DNA of 64,000 bases from Calothrix sp. NIES-4105 (GTDB taxonomy: Bacteria; Cyanobacteriota; Cyanobacteriia; Cyanobacteriales; Nostocaceae). The notes under the pieces were generated by a model that worked only from the letters and a program-made list of their open reading frames with translations, searched no databases and was not told the DNA's origin. The stretch is from the NCBI RefSeq assembly GCF_002368415.1, contig NZ_AP018290.1, positions 3,609,614 to 3,673,613 of the forward strand, read 5' to 3'. The first letter of the stretch is position 1. Every line of letters starts with the position of its first letter. The position numbers and the translations under genes are program-made. This document shows, piece by piece, positions 25,582 to 35,243 of this stretch.

Positions 25582-25778
25582 CTTTCCTCCAACTCTGTAA
25601 TTATCAAATTCAGATTTTCTGCTTCTTCATAAAGTTTATCGGCTCTACTGACTAGCAGGCTAGCGTCGTCATCATCATTATTTGCTACCGCTCTATCATG
25701 AGCTTCATACAATTCATCAATTATTCTTTGCAATTGGGCATAGGCTCTTAACAATACTTCTCGTGTTTCTAATTTCAT
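25578..25778 (-). CDS. Small acidic helical protein (66 aa)
   Basis: A 66-aa protein starting MKLETREVLLRAY, with a NNDDDDAS acidic loop in the middle and helical, Glu-rich ends. I prefer the ATG at 25778 over one at 25814 because the extra residues read through a repeat-flanked region. It is coupled by a 4-bp overlap to the coiled-coil protein downstream. Function unknown. Confidence 0.6.
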   Translation of the reverse strand: MKLETREVLLRAYAQLQRIIDELYEAHDRAVANNDDDDASLLVSRADKLYEEAENLNLIITELEER

Positions 25779-25801
25779 GAGCTTGTAATGCTTATTTCTG
25801 C

Positions 25802-25826
25802 GTAGGGTGGGCACTGCCCACCTTAC
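25802..25826. repeat. GTAGGGTGGGCA palindrome
   Basis: GTAGGGTGGGCACTGCCCACCTTAC, a compact near-perfect hairpin upstream of the small acidic protein gene. A second copy is at 50989-51010. Confidence 0.75.
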
Positions 25827-25953
25827 TCTTGCCCTTGAAGGTGCAAGATGTCAGTTAAAGGAATGTGAATAAATGTTTAATTGATTTTACCTCTATAATC
25901 AGAGTGTAGTTATAGTTATAATAAAAAGTATACAAAAACTATTTATTCCCGCC

Positions 25954-26667
25954 GTGAAATCTTTGTTGACTGATGCCCAACTTGAATCATCTGAAGTTGT
26001 TGCTAATTGCTTGATGAATCGGCAACGTCAGCTTATGGGTAGTAATAGTTACGCTAAAGAGCTAGGATTTAATCCATTAACCTTTATAAAAACCCGAATT
26101 CAAAATCATAAAAGTGCAGCTTGGTTGGATATCTGTTGCGGTACAGGACGAGCATTAATTCAGGCAGGGGAATCTTTATATAAATCGGAACTTCTTTCCC
26201 AAACATCTCTTGTTGGGGTAGATATTGTTTGCCAGTTTTACCCATATCCACCAGAGTTAACTAGCTTGGAACTTATCAACAATTCCATTCATACGTTTAC
26301 CACTACCCAAAAGTTTGATTTAATTACCTGCGTTCATGGCCTACACTATCTTGGTGACAAGCTTAAGGTACTTAAACGTGCAGCATCTTGGCTAACTGAT
26401 AACGGACTTCTAGTTGCACATCTTGACTTGACAAATTTGTGGATTATTGAAGGCGATCAAGTCAAACCAATGTCGAGAAAATTACTTAGTAATGCCGGAT
26501 TAAAGTACAATAATCGAAAAAAACTTTTGTATTTTGAGAATCGTCAAGAGCTTGTGTTTGAACTAGAATATCTGGGTGCAGATGATTGTGCAGGCGCCAA
26601 TTACACTGGTCAGGCAGCAGTCAACTCTTTTTACAAAAATCGTTCAATCATAATTTCGTCAATGTAG
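25954..26667 (+). CDS. Class I SAM-dependent methyltransferase
   Basis: A 237-aa protein with motif I WLDICCGTGRAL (about 51-62), an acidic VGVDI strand end, FDLITCVHGLHYLGD (motif II region) and a post-motif helix RAASWLTDNGLLVAHLD. It has a GTG start. Substrate unknown; the fold matches small-molecule or natural-product methyltransferases. Its last 37 bp overlap the convergent GNAT gene, so the two transcripts run into each other. Confidence 0.8.
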   Translation: MKSLLTDAQLESSEVVANCLMNRQRQLMGSNSYAKELGFNPLTFIKTRIQNHKSAAWLDICCGTGRALIQAGESLYKSELLSQTSLVGVDIVCQFYPYPPELTSLELINNSIHTFTTTQKFDLITCVHGLHYLGDKLKVLKRAASWLTDNGLLVAHLDLTNLWIIEGDQVKPMSRKLLSNAGLKYNNRKKLLYFENRQELVFELEYLGADDCAGANYTGQAAVNSFYKNRSIIISSM

Positions 26668-27131
26668 AATCCGTTAATTTTGGCATGTTTTCGCGCTGTA
26701 CCGATGATACTAAAGCCTTGATTAAGATAAGTGGATAAAGCAACTCTATTATCTGCTCTTACATAAGCAAAAATCTTTTCGTATCCTGAACTTCGGCACG
26801 CATCAAATGTTGCTGAAAATAGATTTTTGGCAATGCCTTGTCTACGGTGTGATAAACTTACAAAAGTTCCAATAATCCCTACATGGTCAAAAGCATTGGT
26901 ATAATCAGCAAATGGCTCTACATTTTGAAATCCAACTATTTCCTGTTTTGAGTTATCGACAGCGACATGAAATATACCTCGTTTGTTAAAATTTAAAATA
27001 AATTCGCGCTCTGCTTCTATGGAAATAGTGTTGGTTATCGCTGTGTATATTCCTGCTTCTATAATTGGGTTAAGTATATTTATAATACCTTCTGCGTCTC
27101 TTGCTTGAACTTCACGAATTATTAAATTCAT
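26631..27131 (-). CDS. GNAT-family N-acetyltransferase
   Basis: A 166-aa acetyltransferase of the phosphinothricin-acetyltransferase-like type: IREVQARDAEGI at the start, then GIIGTFVSLSHRRQGIAKNLF (acetyl-CoA-binding R/Q-x-x-G-x-A around residues 91-104) and YVRADNRVALSTYLNQGF. It transfers an acetyl group to an unknown amine. The start overlaps the end of the upstream HD gene by 20 bp, indicating cotranscription on the minus strand. Confidence 0.83.
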   Translation of the reverse strand: MNLIIREVQARDAEGIINILNPIIEAGIYTAITNTISIEAEREFILNFNKRGIFHVAVDNSKQEIVGFQNVEPFADYTNAFDHVGIIGTFVSLSHRRQGIAKNLFSATFDACRSSGYEKIFAYVRADNRVALSTYLNQGFSIIGTARKHAKINGFYIDEIMIERFL

Positions 27132-27669
27132 TGATTGATTTTATATAATTTTTAATTTTGCTAGCCAAGCGAGCAGCTAAAAAATCGCTAGAATCTTTTA
27201 AAGCTTCATAAATTTCAATAGCTTCCTCTCGATATCGAATAATTTTACCTTGCTGCCAATGAGGTGGTGGCGCCTGTAAATTAGTAATTCTATCAGCTAA
27301 TTTAACCATCCATATTTCTCGCGGTTGCTCTTTTATTCTCTGCAAGCTATCTTGCATTGAGTAATGTTTCGGTAAACTAGCATTTTTGGTCAGCGCGCGT
27401 ACACCCGACGCTACAGGTAAACCAAACTCAGATTTTAACTGCTCAAAAGTTATATCAGTATCTTCGATAGTGTCGTGTAAAATCGCACATTGAAGCGCCA
27501 AATCTCCGTTACATTCTTCGACACTCAAGGCGCCAAGTATTTCCATGCTAACGAAACTTAAATGCATAATATAGGAAATTTCTGTACCTGGATATAACTG
27601 CCCCTGGTGTGCATGGGCTGCAAATTTATAAGCTTTGATGTAGTTATCTTGTGACCAGTTGAGCTTCAT
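27112..27669 (-). CDS. HD-domain hydrolase, MESH1/SpoT-like
   Basis: A 185-aa single-domain protein with the metal-binding pattern of ppGpp hydrolases: HAHQGQLYPG (about 19-28), a His in YIMHL, the HD pair in CAILHDTIEDTDITF and a later Asp in VKLADRITNLQ. It lacks the synthetase, TGS and ACT domains of RelA/SpoT, so it is of the small alarmone hydrolase type. It may hydrolyse (p)ppGpp or other 3-prime nucleotides. It shares an operon with the overlapping GNAT gene. Confidence 0.8.
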   Translation of the reverse strand: MKLNWSQDNYIKAYKFAAHAHQGQLYPGTEISYIMHLSFVSMEILGALSVEECNGDLALQCAILHDTIEDTDITFEQLKSEFGLPVASGVRALTKNASLPKHYSMQDSLQRIKEQPREIWMVKLADRITNLQAPPPHWQQGKIIRYREEAIEIYEALKDSSDFLAARLASKIKNYIKSINEFNNS

Positions 27670-27734
27670 ATATCATTTAAGGAAACCAATCCTAAGTGTT
27701 ACCGCACAGCCACCATAATTTTCTATTGTCGAGA

Positions 27735-28023
27735 TTATAAATCTTTGCCGCTTTCAGACTGAGAAATCTTATCAGAAATTGCGCTAACTTTGTTTTCTAT
27801 ACTATTGAGCTTTCTTAAAATTGTAGGACGGTCGCTATCTAAAGAACTGATTAGATTTAATACCGATTGTTGCTCGTCGTAGCTCTGAGCGTTCCTCAAG
27901 TGCCAGATTTCCAGCCTCAGTTAAGCTTTCAATATCGTGAGTTAGTTCTGCGATTCTATCTGCCAGTGCTTGAATAGCGCGACTATTTGATTCAACAATT
28001 TGCTGAAGCTCATTAAATTGCAT
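27735..28023 (-). pseudogene. Small coiled-coil protein gene with frameshift
   Basis: The frame starting at 28023 (MQFNELQQIVESNS) runs as a helical protein to about EAGNLALEER and then degenerates. A +1 frame continues with equally good coiled-coil sequence (NAQSYDEQQSVLNLISSL...) to a stop at 27735-27737. Together they would give about 95 aa, a DUF-type small coiled-coil protein as often found in Nostocales. The shift lies around 27880-27910. It is either a real frameshift or a sequencing error; the short frame alone ends at 27835. Confidence 0.6.
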
Positions 28024-28496
28024 TACTATATACTCTATTTTATTACTCTCATATTGTATTAGATTACCATAATATTTCTGCGCTTACTTAGTCAACTAAT
28101 TCATCTAAAACGTCAGTATAAAAACACACTTTTAAATTAGCTACATGATAAATATCGCAATCCGTTTAGGAATTGTAAAAATCACTCTTCTCTTTCTTTG
28201 TGTCCTTTGTGTCCTTTGTGGTTCATTACATATGCCTAGTTTTTTATAAATGATGCGCGGAATGCTATAAGCATAAAAATGTGGTGAAATACTAAAAACT
28301 TAGTTTATTTTTGTCTACTTTATGATTATTAACTTTATAGTTTTATCATTATACCAGTCCATTTTAATGGACTTTAGCTATTAGCCAATGATTTTCAATC
28401 ATTGGCGGGATAGACATTTATAACCTTAATAAAATTACGCCAAGAGACGTTACATGTAACGTCTCTACCGGGGTCGGCAATCAACCGGACATGATA
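28024..28496. other. Intergenic region packed with palindromes
   Basis: No gene. It holds an ACCACAAAGGACACAAAGG dispersed repeat (as its complement, about 28187-28226), the hairpins GTCCATTTTAATGGAC (28357-28372) and GCCAATGATTTTCAATCATTGGC (28384-28406), and AGAGACGTTACATGTAACGTCTCT (28443-28466), a relative of the GTAGAGAC family. The last probably helps terminate the PPOX-like gene. Confidence 0.65.
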
Positions 28497-29009
28497 TTAT
28501 TTCAATTCGACTTTTTCATGTTCACCAACATTGCTAGCAGGTTTACCTGTAGTTACAGATTTTACCAAACTAATTGCATTGGCAACAATACTTGAAGGAG
28601 AATCCCAGTACTCAGCATTTTCTACATTGACTTTAATAAGGGCAATATCTGGCTCTTCAAGCTCTTTGGGGAACCAAGCTTTTAGCTGGGGTTGCCATAA
28701 CTCTTCAAGCTTTTGTCTATCTCTGACAATTTCTGCTGTTCCCGTAAGCGAAACATAACTTTGTTTTTGAGGGTCGGCGTAACTAACGTTGACTTCATGG
28801 CGCCGATCAATTTCATTGACCTTGAGCGAGCTTGCGTAGGTAAAGAACCATACATCACCGTTAAACTCGACTTCTTTATTGGTTGCCATCGGACGACTGT
28901 GTAATTTGCCTTCGCTGTCAATCGTCGTTAGCATGGCATAGTTGATATCTTTGATTAATTCGCGAACCTTTTTAATGCTGTCGCTATTGTTTGCGTTTGA
29001 GTCAGCCAT
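28497..29009 (-). CDS. Pyridoxamine-phosphate-oxidase-like (general stress FMN-binding) protein
   Basis: A 170-aa split-barrel protein of the general-stress-protein-26 type: NYAMLTTIDSEGKLHSRPMATN, then VWFFTYASSLKVNEI and VNVSYADPQKQSYVSLTGTAEI. These bind FMN or related cofactors; the substrate is unknown. The C-terminal 30 residues (ISLVKSVTTGKPAS...) match the tail found in many cyanobacterial and rhizobial members. It is monocistronic, with hairpins downstream. Confidence 0.85.
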   Translation of the reverse strand: MADSNANNSDSIKKVRELIKDINYAMLTTIDSEGKLHSRPMATNKEVEFNGDVWFFTYASSLKVNEIDRRHEVNVSYADPQKQSYVSLTGTAEIVRDRQKLEELWQPQLKAWFPKELEEPDIALIKVNVENAEYWDSPSSIVANAISLVKSVTTGKPASNVGEHEKVELK

Positions 29010-29601
29010 GTTAAATCGTCCTGTTATTGCTGATATTGAGTTTCATTCACATGGCAAAGCCGAGGCACTAATATATAGATAAGCGCCTTGGCTTTGAGCC
29101 AATTTTGATTTATTTGTTAACTTTAGCTGTATAGCTGACTTCTATCCTGCATCTAAGGTTAGGTATTTTAAAGGCGCCCTTCAAGACAGTACAAAGCGCG
29201 TGTCAGTCACCTAAAAATCCTGTTTTTATGGCAAATATTGGGCTTGTAGCAAACTTTGACGGCAAACACCACTTAAGATTTACGGTTGACGCGAATTACT
29301 TACAGTATTATTTCTCATACATTAGACGAAGTGAAATAAAACAAATTGCGAGCGAATGATGGTAGTGCAGGTCATGAATTGGATAACCGTCCTAAATACT
29401 GTTCGGGAAACCACCCTTCATGGACAGGCTACACAGGCTCAGTATATATATCAGCATAGTTATGGGTTTTCACCCCTAGAAAGCCGAAATCAAAGGTTTT
29501 AACTGCTGAACTGACTGCCCAAAGCAGCTCAGTTGGTTCAAATTTCTCGCCCTTATTACGTCCCTTTATTAATTTGTAGTTAAACGGAGCCAGCACCTAC
29601 A
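29010..29601. other. dnaK upstream region
   Basis: About 590 bp before dnaK. I looked for a CIRCE element (TTAGCACTC-N9-GAGTGCTAA) and did not see one. The region presumably contains the dnaK promoter and a long leader. No gene was recognised. Confidence 0.45.
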
Positions 29602-31515
29602 ATGGCAAAAGTAGTTGGAATAGACTTAGGAACAACTAACTCCTGCGTGGCAGTCATGGAAGGTGGTAAACCCACGGTTATTGCTAACGCTGAAGGTTTT
29701 CGCACCACTCCCTCGGTTGTTGCGTTTGCGAAAAATGGAGACCGCTTGGTTGGTCAAATAGCCAAACGTCAAGCGGTAATGAACCCCGAAAACACTTTTT
29801 ATTCAGTAAAACGCTTCATCGGGCGCCGCTTCGAGGAAGTTACAAATGAAGCTACGGAAGTCTCATATAAAGTATTACAAAGCGGTGGAAACGTTAAATT
29901 AGACTGTCCCGCTGTAGGTAAGCAGTTTGCACCAGAAGAAATTTCTGCACAAGTTCTTCGTAAACTTGTTGAAGATGCTAGTAAGTATCTAGGTGAAACA
30001 GTTACTCAGGCAGTAATTACCGTACCTGCTTACTTTAACGACTCGCAGCGTCAAGCAACCAAAGACGCAGGTAAAATTGCAGGTATTGAAGTACTACGGA
30101 TTATCAACGAACCTACTGCTGCATCGTTGGCATATGGTTTTGATAAGAAGAGTAATGAAACAATCCTTGTATTTGACCTTGGTGGCGGTACCTTCGACGT
30201 ATCCGTCCTCGAAGTCGGTGACGGTGTATTTGAAGTACTTGCAACCTCTGGTGACACCCACTTAGGTGGTGACGACTTCGACAAAAAAATCGTTGATTTC
30301 CTAGCTGAAGAATTCCGTAGAGCGGAAGGTATCGATCTTCGTAAAGACAAGCAAGCGCTGCAACGTTTAACTGAAGCAGCAGAGAAAGCTAAAATTGAAC
30401 TTTCGAGCGTTACCCAAGCAGAAATTAACCTACCTTTCATTACTGCAACACAAGACGGTCCCAAGCACCTCGACACAACGTTAACGCGCGCTCGCTTCGA
30501 GGAACTTTGCTCTGACCTGATCGACCGTTGCCGTATTCCTGTTGAAAATGCGTTACGTGACGCAAAACTCAGCAAGAGCGATATCGATGAAGTTGTATTA
30601 GTAGGTGGTTCAACTCGTATCCCTGCAGTACAACAGTTAGTTAAGACTGCATTAGGTAAAGACCCTAACCAAACAGTAAACCCTGATGAAGTGGTAGCTG
30701 TCGGCGCCGCAATTCAAGCGGGTGTATTGGCTGGTGACGTTACTGGTATCTTATTGTTAGACGTAACACCACTATCTCTAGGTGTGGAAACCTTGGGTGG
30801 TGTAATGACCAAGATTATTCCTCGTAACACAACCATTCCTACCAAGAAGTCGGAAGTATTCTCTACCGCAGTTGATGGACAAACAAACGTAGAAATTCAC
30901 GTTCTCCAAGGTGAGCGTGAAATGTCCAACGACAACAAGAGCTTAGGAACTTTCCGTCTTGATGGTATTCCTCCTGCACCTCGTGGTGTTCCTCAAATTG
31001 AAGTTGTGTTTGATATCGACGCTAACGGTATCTTGAACGTAACCGCGAAAGACAAGGGCACAGGTAAGGAACAGTCCATTAGTATTACTGGCGCTTCCAC
31101 CCTCGACAAGACAGACGTTGAGCGGATGGTACGTGATGCAGAGCAAAACGCATCAACCGACAAAGAACGTCGCGAAAAAATCGACCGTAAGAACCAAGCT
31201 GACTCTTTAGCATACCAAGCTGAGAAGCAAATTCAAGAACTTGGTGACAAGGTACCAGCAGCCGACAAAACCAAAGTTGAAGGTTTAGTCAAAGAACTTA
31301 AGGACGCAGTTGCAAAAGAAGACGACGAGCAAATCAAGCGCTTAACACCTGAATTGCAACAAGCACTGTTTGCAGTTGGTAGCAGTATCTATCAACAGCA
31401 AGGTGGTGAAGCTGGTGCTGGCGCCCCTGGTGCTGACGCTGGTTCCGCTGGTGGCGCCAATACTGGTGGTAGCGGTGATGACGTAATTGATGCGGATTTC
31501 ACTGAATCTAAGTAA
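29602..31515 (+). CDS. dnaK: Molecular chaperone DnaK (Hsp70)
   Basis: A 637-aa Hsp70. The ATPase domain (1 to about 385) has [16 protein letters not shown], the phosphate-2 motif [15 protein letters not shown] and [12 protein letters not shown]. The substrate-binding domain (about 390-540) follows, then a helical lid, a Gly/Ala-rich stretch and an acidic VIDADFTE end. Length and tail resemble the essential cyanobacterial DnaK2 type, but the paralogue number cannot be settled here. GGAG lies before the ATG. A strong terminator follows. No dnaJ or grpE is adjacent, so it is a single-gene unit. Confidence 0.96.
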   Translation: MAKVVGIDLGTTNSCVAVMEGGKPTVIANAEGFRTTPSVVAFAKNGDRLVGQIAKRQAVMNPENTFYSVKRFIGRRFEEVTNEATEVSYKVLQSGGNVKLDCPAVGKQFAPEEISAQVLRKLVEDASKYLGETVTQAVITVPAYFNDSQRQATKDAGKIAGIEVLRIINEPTAASLAYGFDKKSNETILVFDLGGGTFDVSVLEVGDGVFEVLATSGDTHLGGDDFDKKIVDFLAEEFRRAEGIDLRKDKQALQRLTEAAEKAKIELSSVTQAEINLPFITATQDGPKHLDTTLTRARFEELCSDLIDRCRIPVENALRDAKLSKSDIDEVVLVGGSTRIPAVQQLVKTALGKDPNQTVNPDEVVAVGAAIQAGVLAGDVTGILLLDVTPLSLGVETLGGVMTKIIPRNTTIPTKKSEVFSTAVDGQTNVEIHVLQGEREMSNDNKSLGTFRLDGIPPAPRGVPQIEVVFDIDANGILNVTAKDKGTGKEQSISITGASTLDKTDVERMVRDAEQNASTDKERREKIDRKNQADSLAYQAEKQIQELGDKVPAADKTKVEGLVKELKDAVAKEDDEQIKRLTPELQQALFAVGSSIYQQQGGEAGAGAPGADAGSAGGANTGGSGDDVIDADFTESK

Positions 31516-31556
31516 TTCTTTCGTTATATTTCCAGCTTCAACCTGGAAACATTATG

Positions 31557-31595
31557 AAACCCACACTAGCTTTAGTTAGTGTGGGTTTTTGTTTT
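31557..31595 (+). terminator. Rho-independent terminator of dnaK
   Basis: AAACCCACACTA / TAGTGTGGGTTT stem, about 8-base loop and a T-rich tail, 41 bp after the dnaK stop codon. Confidence 0.92.
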
Positions 31596-31893
31596 TAAAT
31601 AGGTATATATATTTACCACAGAGACGCTTGTAGAAAAATACGCAACATTACTTAGATTGACTTGACAAATGATACATATTTATCAAGATTTAAAATATAT
31701 ATTATTTAACATTTACTAACAAAGAACCAAGCATCGGGGAACGTGCGTGCAGAATCGCAAGCCGGGAGCAAAGAAGCTTATATTTGTAAACCTAAAACCT
31801 TCGATAGTAGTCCCAGTAACCGCACGGGGTATATACTTTATCCAGATTAGTGAGCTGCCAGTACAAGCGTGCGAGTCGTGATAGGAGATAAAA

Positions 31894-32544
31894 ATGGCAT
31901 ATCCAATGGCGCCTTGGAATTTACAGGGTTATGCGGTGGCAACTGTGCATCTAACAGATGTAGACCGCGCTCGTCCATTAATTCCTTCTGAGTTTGAGAT
32001 TTTTTCAGTTTTTCCTGGTAAAACAGTTGGTGCAGTGTATGTGTCTAATTACCAACCAGGTTCAGTACTCGAATATAGCGAATTGATTGTTGTACCTGCT
32101 TTAGTTAAATATCAAGACAAGATTGGTGGTTGGGTATCACATATATATGTAGATAATCCTGACTCGGTTGCAGGTGGTCGAGAAATTTGGGGATTACCCA
32201 AGGAACTTGCTGATTTTACTTGGCTCGATAAGCGTGTTTTTGTACAACAAGCAGGTAGAACTCTTTGTACACTTGATTTTAATAAGCAAAGTTGGATGAA
32301 TTGGCGCCTACCTTTGGGATGGTCAAGTTTTAGTACTTTTGATGCAAATATACTATCTTTCCCGTTTGGATTTGAGTTTAATTTAGGTTTGATTAGTTCT
32401 AAACTAGAAGTTCCACATTCTAGCCCGTTTGCTTCCTTAAATTTGGGGGCGCCGCTTTTAACTGCTTGGTGTGATAGTTTGAATCTGCGAGTTGATGCGC
32501 CTGTTGTTGTGGGCGCCCGTGCGGTAGATTACAGCTACAATTGA
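31894..32544 (+). CDS. Acetoacetate-decarboxylase-family protein
   Basis: A 216-aa protein of the acetoacetate decarboxylase-like superfamily: start MAYPMAPWNLQGYAVATVHL, then ELIVVPALV, SHIYVDNPDSVAGGREIWGLPKELADF (with the GRE-GxPK block and a candidate Schiff-base lysine) and a beta-rich C-terminus. The true reaction is unknown; many members act on other keto acids or pigments. GATAGGAG lies about 8 bp before the ATG. The roughly 290 bp upstream (31600-31893) is GC-richer near the gene and may contain a structured leader, but I could not assign one. Confidence 0.8.
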   Translation: MAYPMAPWNLQGYAVATVHLTDVDRARPLIPSEFEIFSVFPGKTVGAVYVSNYQPGSVLEYSELIVVPALVKYQDKIGGWVSHIYVDNPDSVAGGREIWGLPKELADFTWLDKRVFVQQAGRTLCTLDFNKQSWMNWRLPLGWSSFSTFDANILSFPFGFEFNLGLISSKLEVPHSSPFASLNLGAPLLTAWCDSLNLRVDAPVVVGARAVDYSYN

Positions 32545-32653
32545 ATTTGTCCCACAAATGCCACTTTTTCGTTCTAACTTTATCACCTTCTTGAGGCTAG
32601 TCTTGTAAACAAAGGTTAAAAAACTTGTAATTACGTATCAATGGCTAAAGCTA

Positions 32654-32998
32654 TTGAATACAAATAAGAGTTTTTTCCACCATGATTTATCAAGGAAGTA
32701 TTTTGTGGCAAGCTTAATTCAACATTTATACAGCTTTAGATTCGGTATATTTACTTTTGCGCGCGGATGGCTAAATAATTTAGAAGTGCATGATTATAAG
32801 TTAGCTTGTTGGTTGTGTAGATTAATTCCAGCTAGCTGTCCTTTTGAGCGTGTGATCAAGTTTTGGGGTGGTAATGTTGTTCACATCCCACCCCTATGTC
32901 ACGTTAATCCATTGTATGAGGAAGTTGTAAATCTACGGCTGCGCGCTTTATGTTATCTGGTAGATGAATGTGGCTGTGATATTGCAGGCTTTATTTAA
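32654..32998 (+). CDS. Mo-dependent nitrogenase C-terminal-domain protein
   Basis: A 114-aa protein matching the small cyanobacterial Mo-nitro_C family: WLNNLEVHDYKLACWLCRLIPASCPFER, then HIPPLCHVNPLYEEVVNLRLRALCYLVDECG. The family is widespread in cyanobacteria, is named after a domain seen with nitrogenase, and has no proven function. The long frame starts at TTG 32654; an in-frame GTG at 32704 (ASLIQHLYSF) is an alternative giving 98 aa. Its stop codon overlaps that of the convergent histidine kinase by 4 bp. Confidence 0.82.
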   Translation: MNTNKSFFHHDLSRKYFVASLIQHLYSFRFGIFTFARGWLNNLEVHDYKLACWLCRLIPASCPFERVIKFWGGNVVHIPPLCHVNPLYEEVVNLRLRALCYLVDECGCDIAGFI

Positions 32999-34323
32999 GC
33001 TAATGGCAAATGAACCTGGAAGCAACTGCCAACTCCTACTTTACTACTGACGATAATCTTTCCCAAATGTCGTTGGACTATTGCTTGAGCAATGGCTAAC
33101 CCTAATCCTAAACCTTCTTTGGCTTCTTGGCGCGCACTTTCTGCGCGCCAAAACCGTTCAAAGACCAGGGGTATATATTCTTGAGGAATACCGATTCCAG
33201 TATCTTCTACACGCACAACAGCGAATAGTTTGTACTTTTCTAAGAAAAGTTTGACTATACCTCCAGTTTTGCTGTATTTGATCGCATTCTCCAATAGATT
33301 GGCAAACAAGCGTTTCAACTGACGAGTATCGCCTTTGATGTGGATATCTTTTGATAAATATGACTCAAAACTCAATTCTTTATTTTGAGCATCTGTTTCA
33401 AAGGTATCTGCTAAATCCTGTAGTATTTCATCCAGGGGAACTTTTGGATACTCTAGAACAGATGTATTGACAATAGCATCGGTGTGGGAAAGGAAGCGTA
33501 AATCTTCAACTAGATGGCGGATTTGCTGTGTAGCAGTGCCAATAGTTTTGAATTTTCGCACATCATCAGCAGAAAATTGTTCTGAGTGGCTTTCCATGAG
33601 TTCAACGGTAGTCATAATTACCGTGAGTGGATTGCGTAACTCGTGCGATGCGTCAGCAGTAAACTGTTTGAGGTTTTGAAAACTTTGCTTGATTGGTTGA
33701 ATGACTAACAATGTTAAGAACATACCACTAACACTGCTAAGAGTTAAAACAATTACACCTCCTACTTCCAAACCAAGTTGTAATTGACCCATTCTTTGAT
33801 CAAATTCTTTAGTAGATTCATTGACGCGAATATAGCCTTCAAGTTTTAATGTCTTTTTATCTAAACCATCTGTGTAGACGGCTATTGATACAGAGCGGAT
33901 GTTACCATGCTGTTCGACTAAAGGAGAACCTTCATTTAAACGATTAGTAGAAGCGCTTTTGACTAGGGGAAAGTTAGGAAAATTAGTTCCCTCTCTAGCT
34001 ATCAGCTTACCATCGGCATCAAACCATTCTAAGCTTTGTTGACTGTCAAATAGATTTCGCCAAGGCAGGTCTTTATTAAGGTCTTTAGTTCCTTTGGTTT
34101 TGATTGTTTGTAAACTGGGAACAGCCGCTTGAGCCAAAGTTTGTAAGCGTTCATCCTGGTCTTTAAGCAAGTCCGCTCGAAAAAAACAGTAAATAGAAGT
34201 TGCGGATATACTAAAAATTGCTGACATAGCTGTCAGGTATGCCAGCCAAATACGCCAGGATAAAGATTTTGATATTTTACTTTGGATATACCTTGAGACG
34301 GTAGTCCAAGTCATAGGCAGCAA
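32995..34323 (-). CDS. Sensor histidine kinase
   Basis: A 442-aa membrane kinase: first membrane helix about 23-47, a periplasmic sensor domain to about 183, second helix about 185-208, a HisKA domain with the phospho-acceptor His227 in FTADASHELRNPLTV, and a HATPase_c domain with NLLENAIKYS (N box), VEDTGIGIP (G1) and GLGLGLAIAQ (G2). It resembles the cyanobacterial ManS/RppB group, so a metal (Mn or Ni) or redox signal is possible but not shown. Its partner is probably the OmpR-type regulator 227 bp upstream on the same strand. Confidence 0.88.
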   Translation of the reverse strand: MLPMTWTTVSRYIQSKISKSLSWRIWLAYLTAMSAIFSISATSIYCFFRADLLKDQDERLQTLAQAAVPSLQTIKTKGTKDLNKDLPWRNLFDSQQSLEWFDADGKLIAREGTNFPNFPLVKSASTNRLNEGSPLVEQHGNIRSVSIAVYTDGLDKKTLKLEGYIRVNESTKEFDQRMGQLQLGLEVGGVIVLTLSSVSGMFLTLLVIQPIKQSFQNLKQFTADASHELRNPLTVIMTTVELMESHSEQFSADDVRKFKTIGTATQQIRHLVEDLRFLSHTDAIVNTSVLEYPKVPLDEILQDLADTFETDAQNKELSFESYLSKDIHIKGDTRQLKRLFANLLENAIKYSKTGGIVKLFLEKYKLFAVVRVEDTGIGIPQEYIPLVFERFWRAESARQEAKEGLGLGLAIAQAIVQRHLGKIIVSSKVGVGSCFQVHLPLA

Positions 34324-34491
34324 TTATACCATAACTTATCAGTAGCTCCAGGCACCTTAATTGTGTTTTCGACATCGGGAATTACTTCCTTAAGAAAGCA
34401 GAAATTAAAGTGACTGGTAGGAAACACGCACGGTTTTCGGATTATGTGTATACAGCTTCACATGACTCAATGAAGAAACTATGAAAGTCCG

Positions 34492-34507
34492 ATGAGAAGC
34501 TTCTCAT
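34492..34507. repeat. Palindrome between regulator and kinase genes
   Basis: TGAGAAGCTTCTCA, with further matching bases on either side, in the 227-bp gap between the response-regulator stop and the kinase start. Its position suggests an attenuating hairpin or operator inside the operon, but no function is demonstrated. Confidence 0.45.
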
Positions 34508-34550
34508 GATCAAATCTCAACTTGAAGTAATTTACCTAAAGATCATTATT

Positions 34551-35243
34551 TTACAATAATGTGGTGTTCCCAAATTCTTTGAGGTGGTAGCCAAAACCAT
34601 AAGCAGTCGTGACAAAATCATCGCAGGCGCCTGCTAGTTTGAGTTTTTGTCTTAAACGCTTAACCAAGGCTTTGACGGCATCTTCTGTAGGTGGTTCATC
34701 AAAAGACCATAGACTTTCGATTATTATGCCGCGACTTAACACCTTACCACCGGAGCGGGCTAAAAGTTCCAAAAGACAATACTCTTTAGGAGTAAGTTGT
34801 AAAAGTTGCTGATCGTAAGTAGCTTGATGCAAATTTGGATTGACTTGCAATTTTCCCCATTCCAAGAGCGTAGACAAGGGACTACTACCTCGACGCAGTA
34901 GTGCGCGGATGCGTGCGGATAGTTCTTGTAAATTGTAAGGTTTAACTACATAATCATCTGCTCCTGCATCCAAACCTTCGACTTTATCTACGGCAGTATC
35001 ACGCGCTGTCAACATCATTACGGGTACTTGATTACCTTGAGAACGTAAGCGACGACACAAGCTGATACCATCCAGCTTGGGTAGTGTTACATCTAAAATA
35101 AGTAAATCATAGTTGAACGCCGTAACAAAATCCCAACCCTCTTGCCCATTGGCAACGGCATCAACTAGATAATGTTGGTCAGCAAGTGCTTCTGTAAGCG
35201 ATTGTGCGATTCGACAGTCATCTTCTGCTAACAGAATTTTCAT
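34551..35243 (-). CDS. OmpR-type response regulator
   Basis: A 230-aa regulator: receiver domain 1 to about 120 with acidic EDD at 7-9, phospho-acceptor Asp51 in LLILDVTLPKLDG, the conserved Thr in MMLTARDT and Lys in YVVKPYN. The winged-helix domain (about 130-225) has LTPKEYCLLELLARSGGKVLSR. Located upstream of a histidine kinase on the same strand, it forms a likely two-component system, possibly of the ManR/RppA type. It presumably binds direct repeats at its target promoters. Confidence 0.9.
   Translation of the reverse strand: MKILLAEDDCRIAQSLTEALADQHYLVDAVANGQEGWDFVTAFNYDLLILDVTLPKLDGISLCRRLRSQGNQVPVMMLTARDTAVDKVEGLDAGADDYVVKPYNLQELSARIRALLRRGSSPLSTLLEWGKLQVNPNLHQATYDQQLLQLTPKEYCLLELLARSGGKVLSRGIIIESLWSFDEPPTEDAVKALVKRLRQKLKLAGACDDFVTTAYGFGYHLKEFGNTTLL

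Noticed and set aside
29010-29601. CIRCE element upstream of dnaK
   Set aside because: No TTAGCACTC/GAGTGCTAA inverted repeat found.
30051-30575. Long open frame antisense to dnaK
   Set aside because: Mirrors the conserved dnaK codons; Ser/Arg-rich composition and no RBS. A shadow frame.
31600-31893. Possible cobalamin-type riboswitch before the acetoacetate-decarboxylase-like gene
   Set aside because: Some GC-richer stretches look structured, but the diagnostic B12 box and core are not there.
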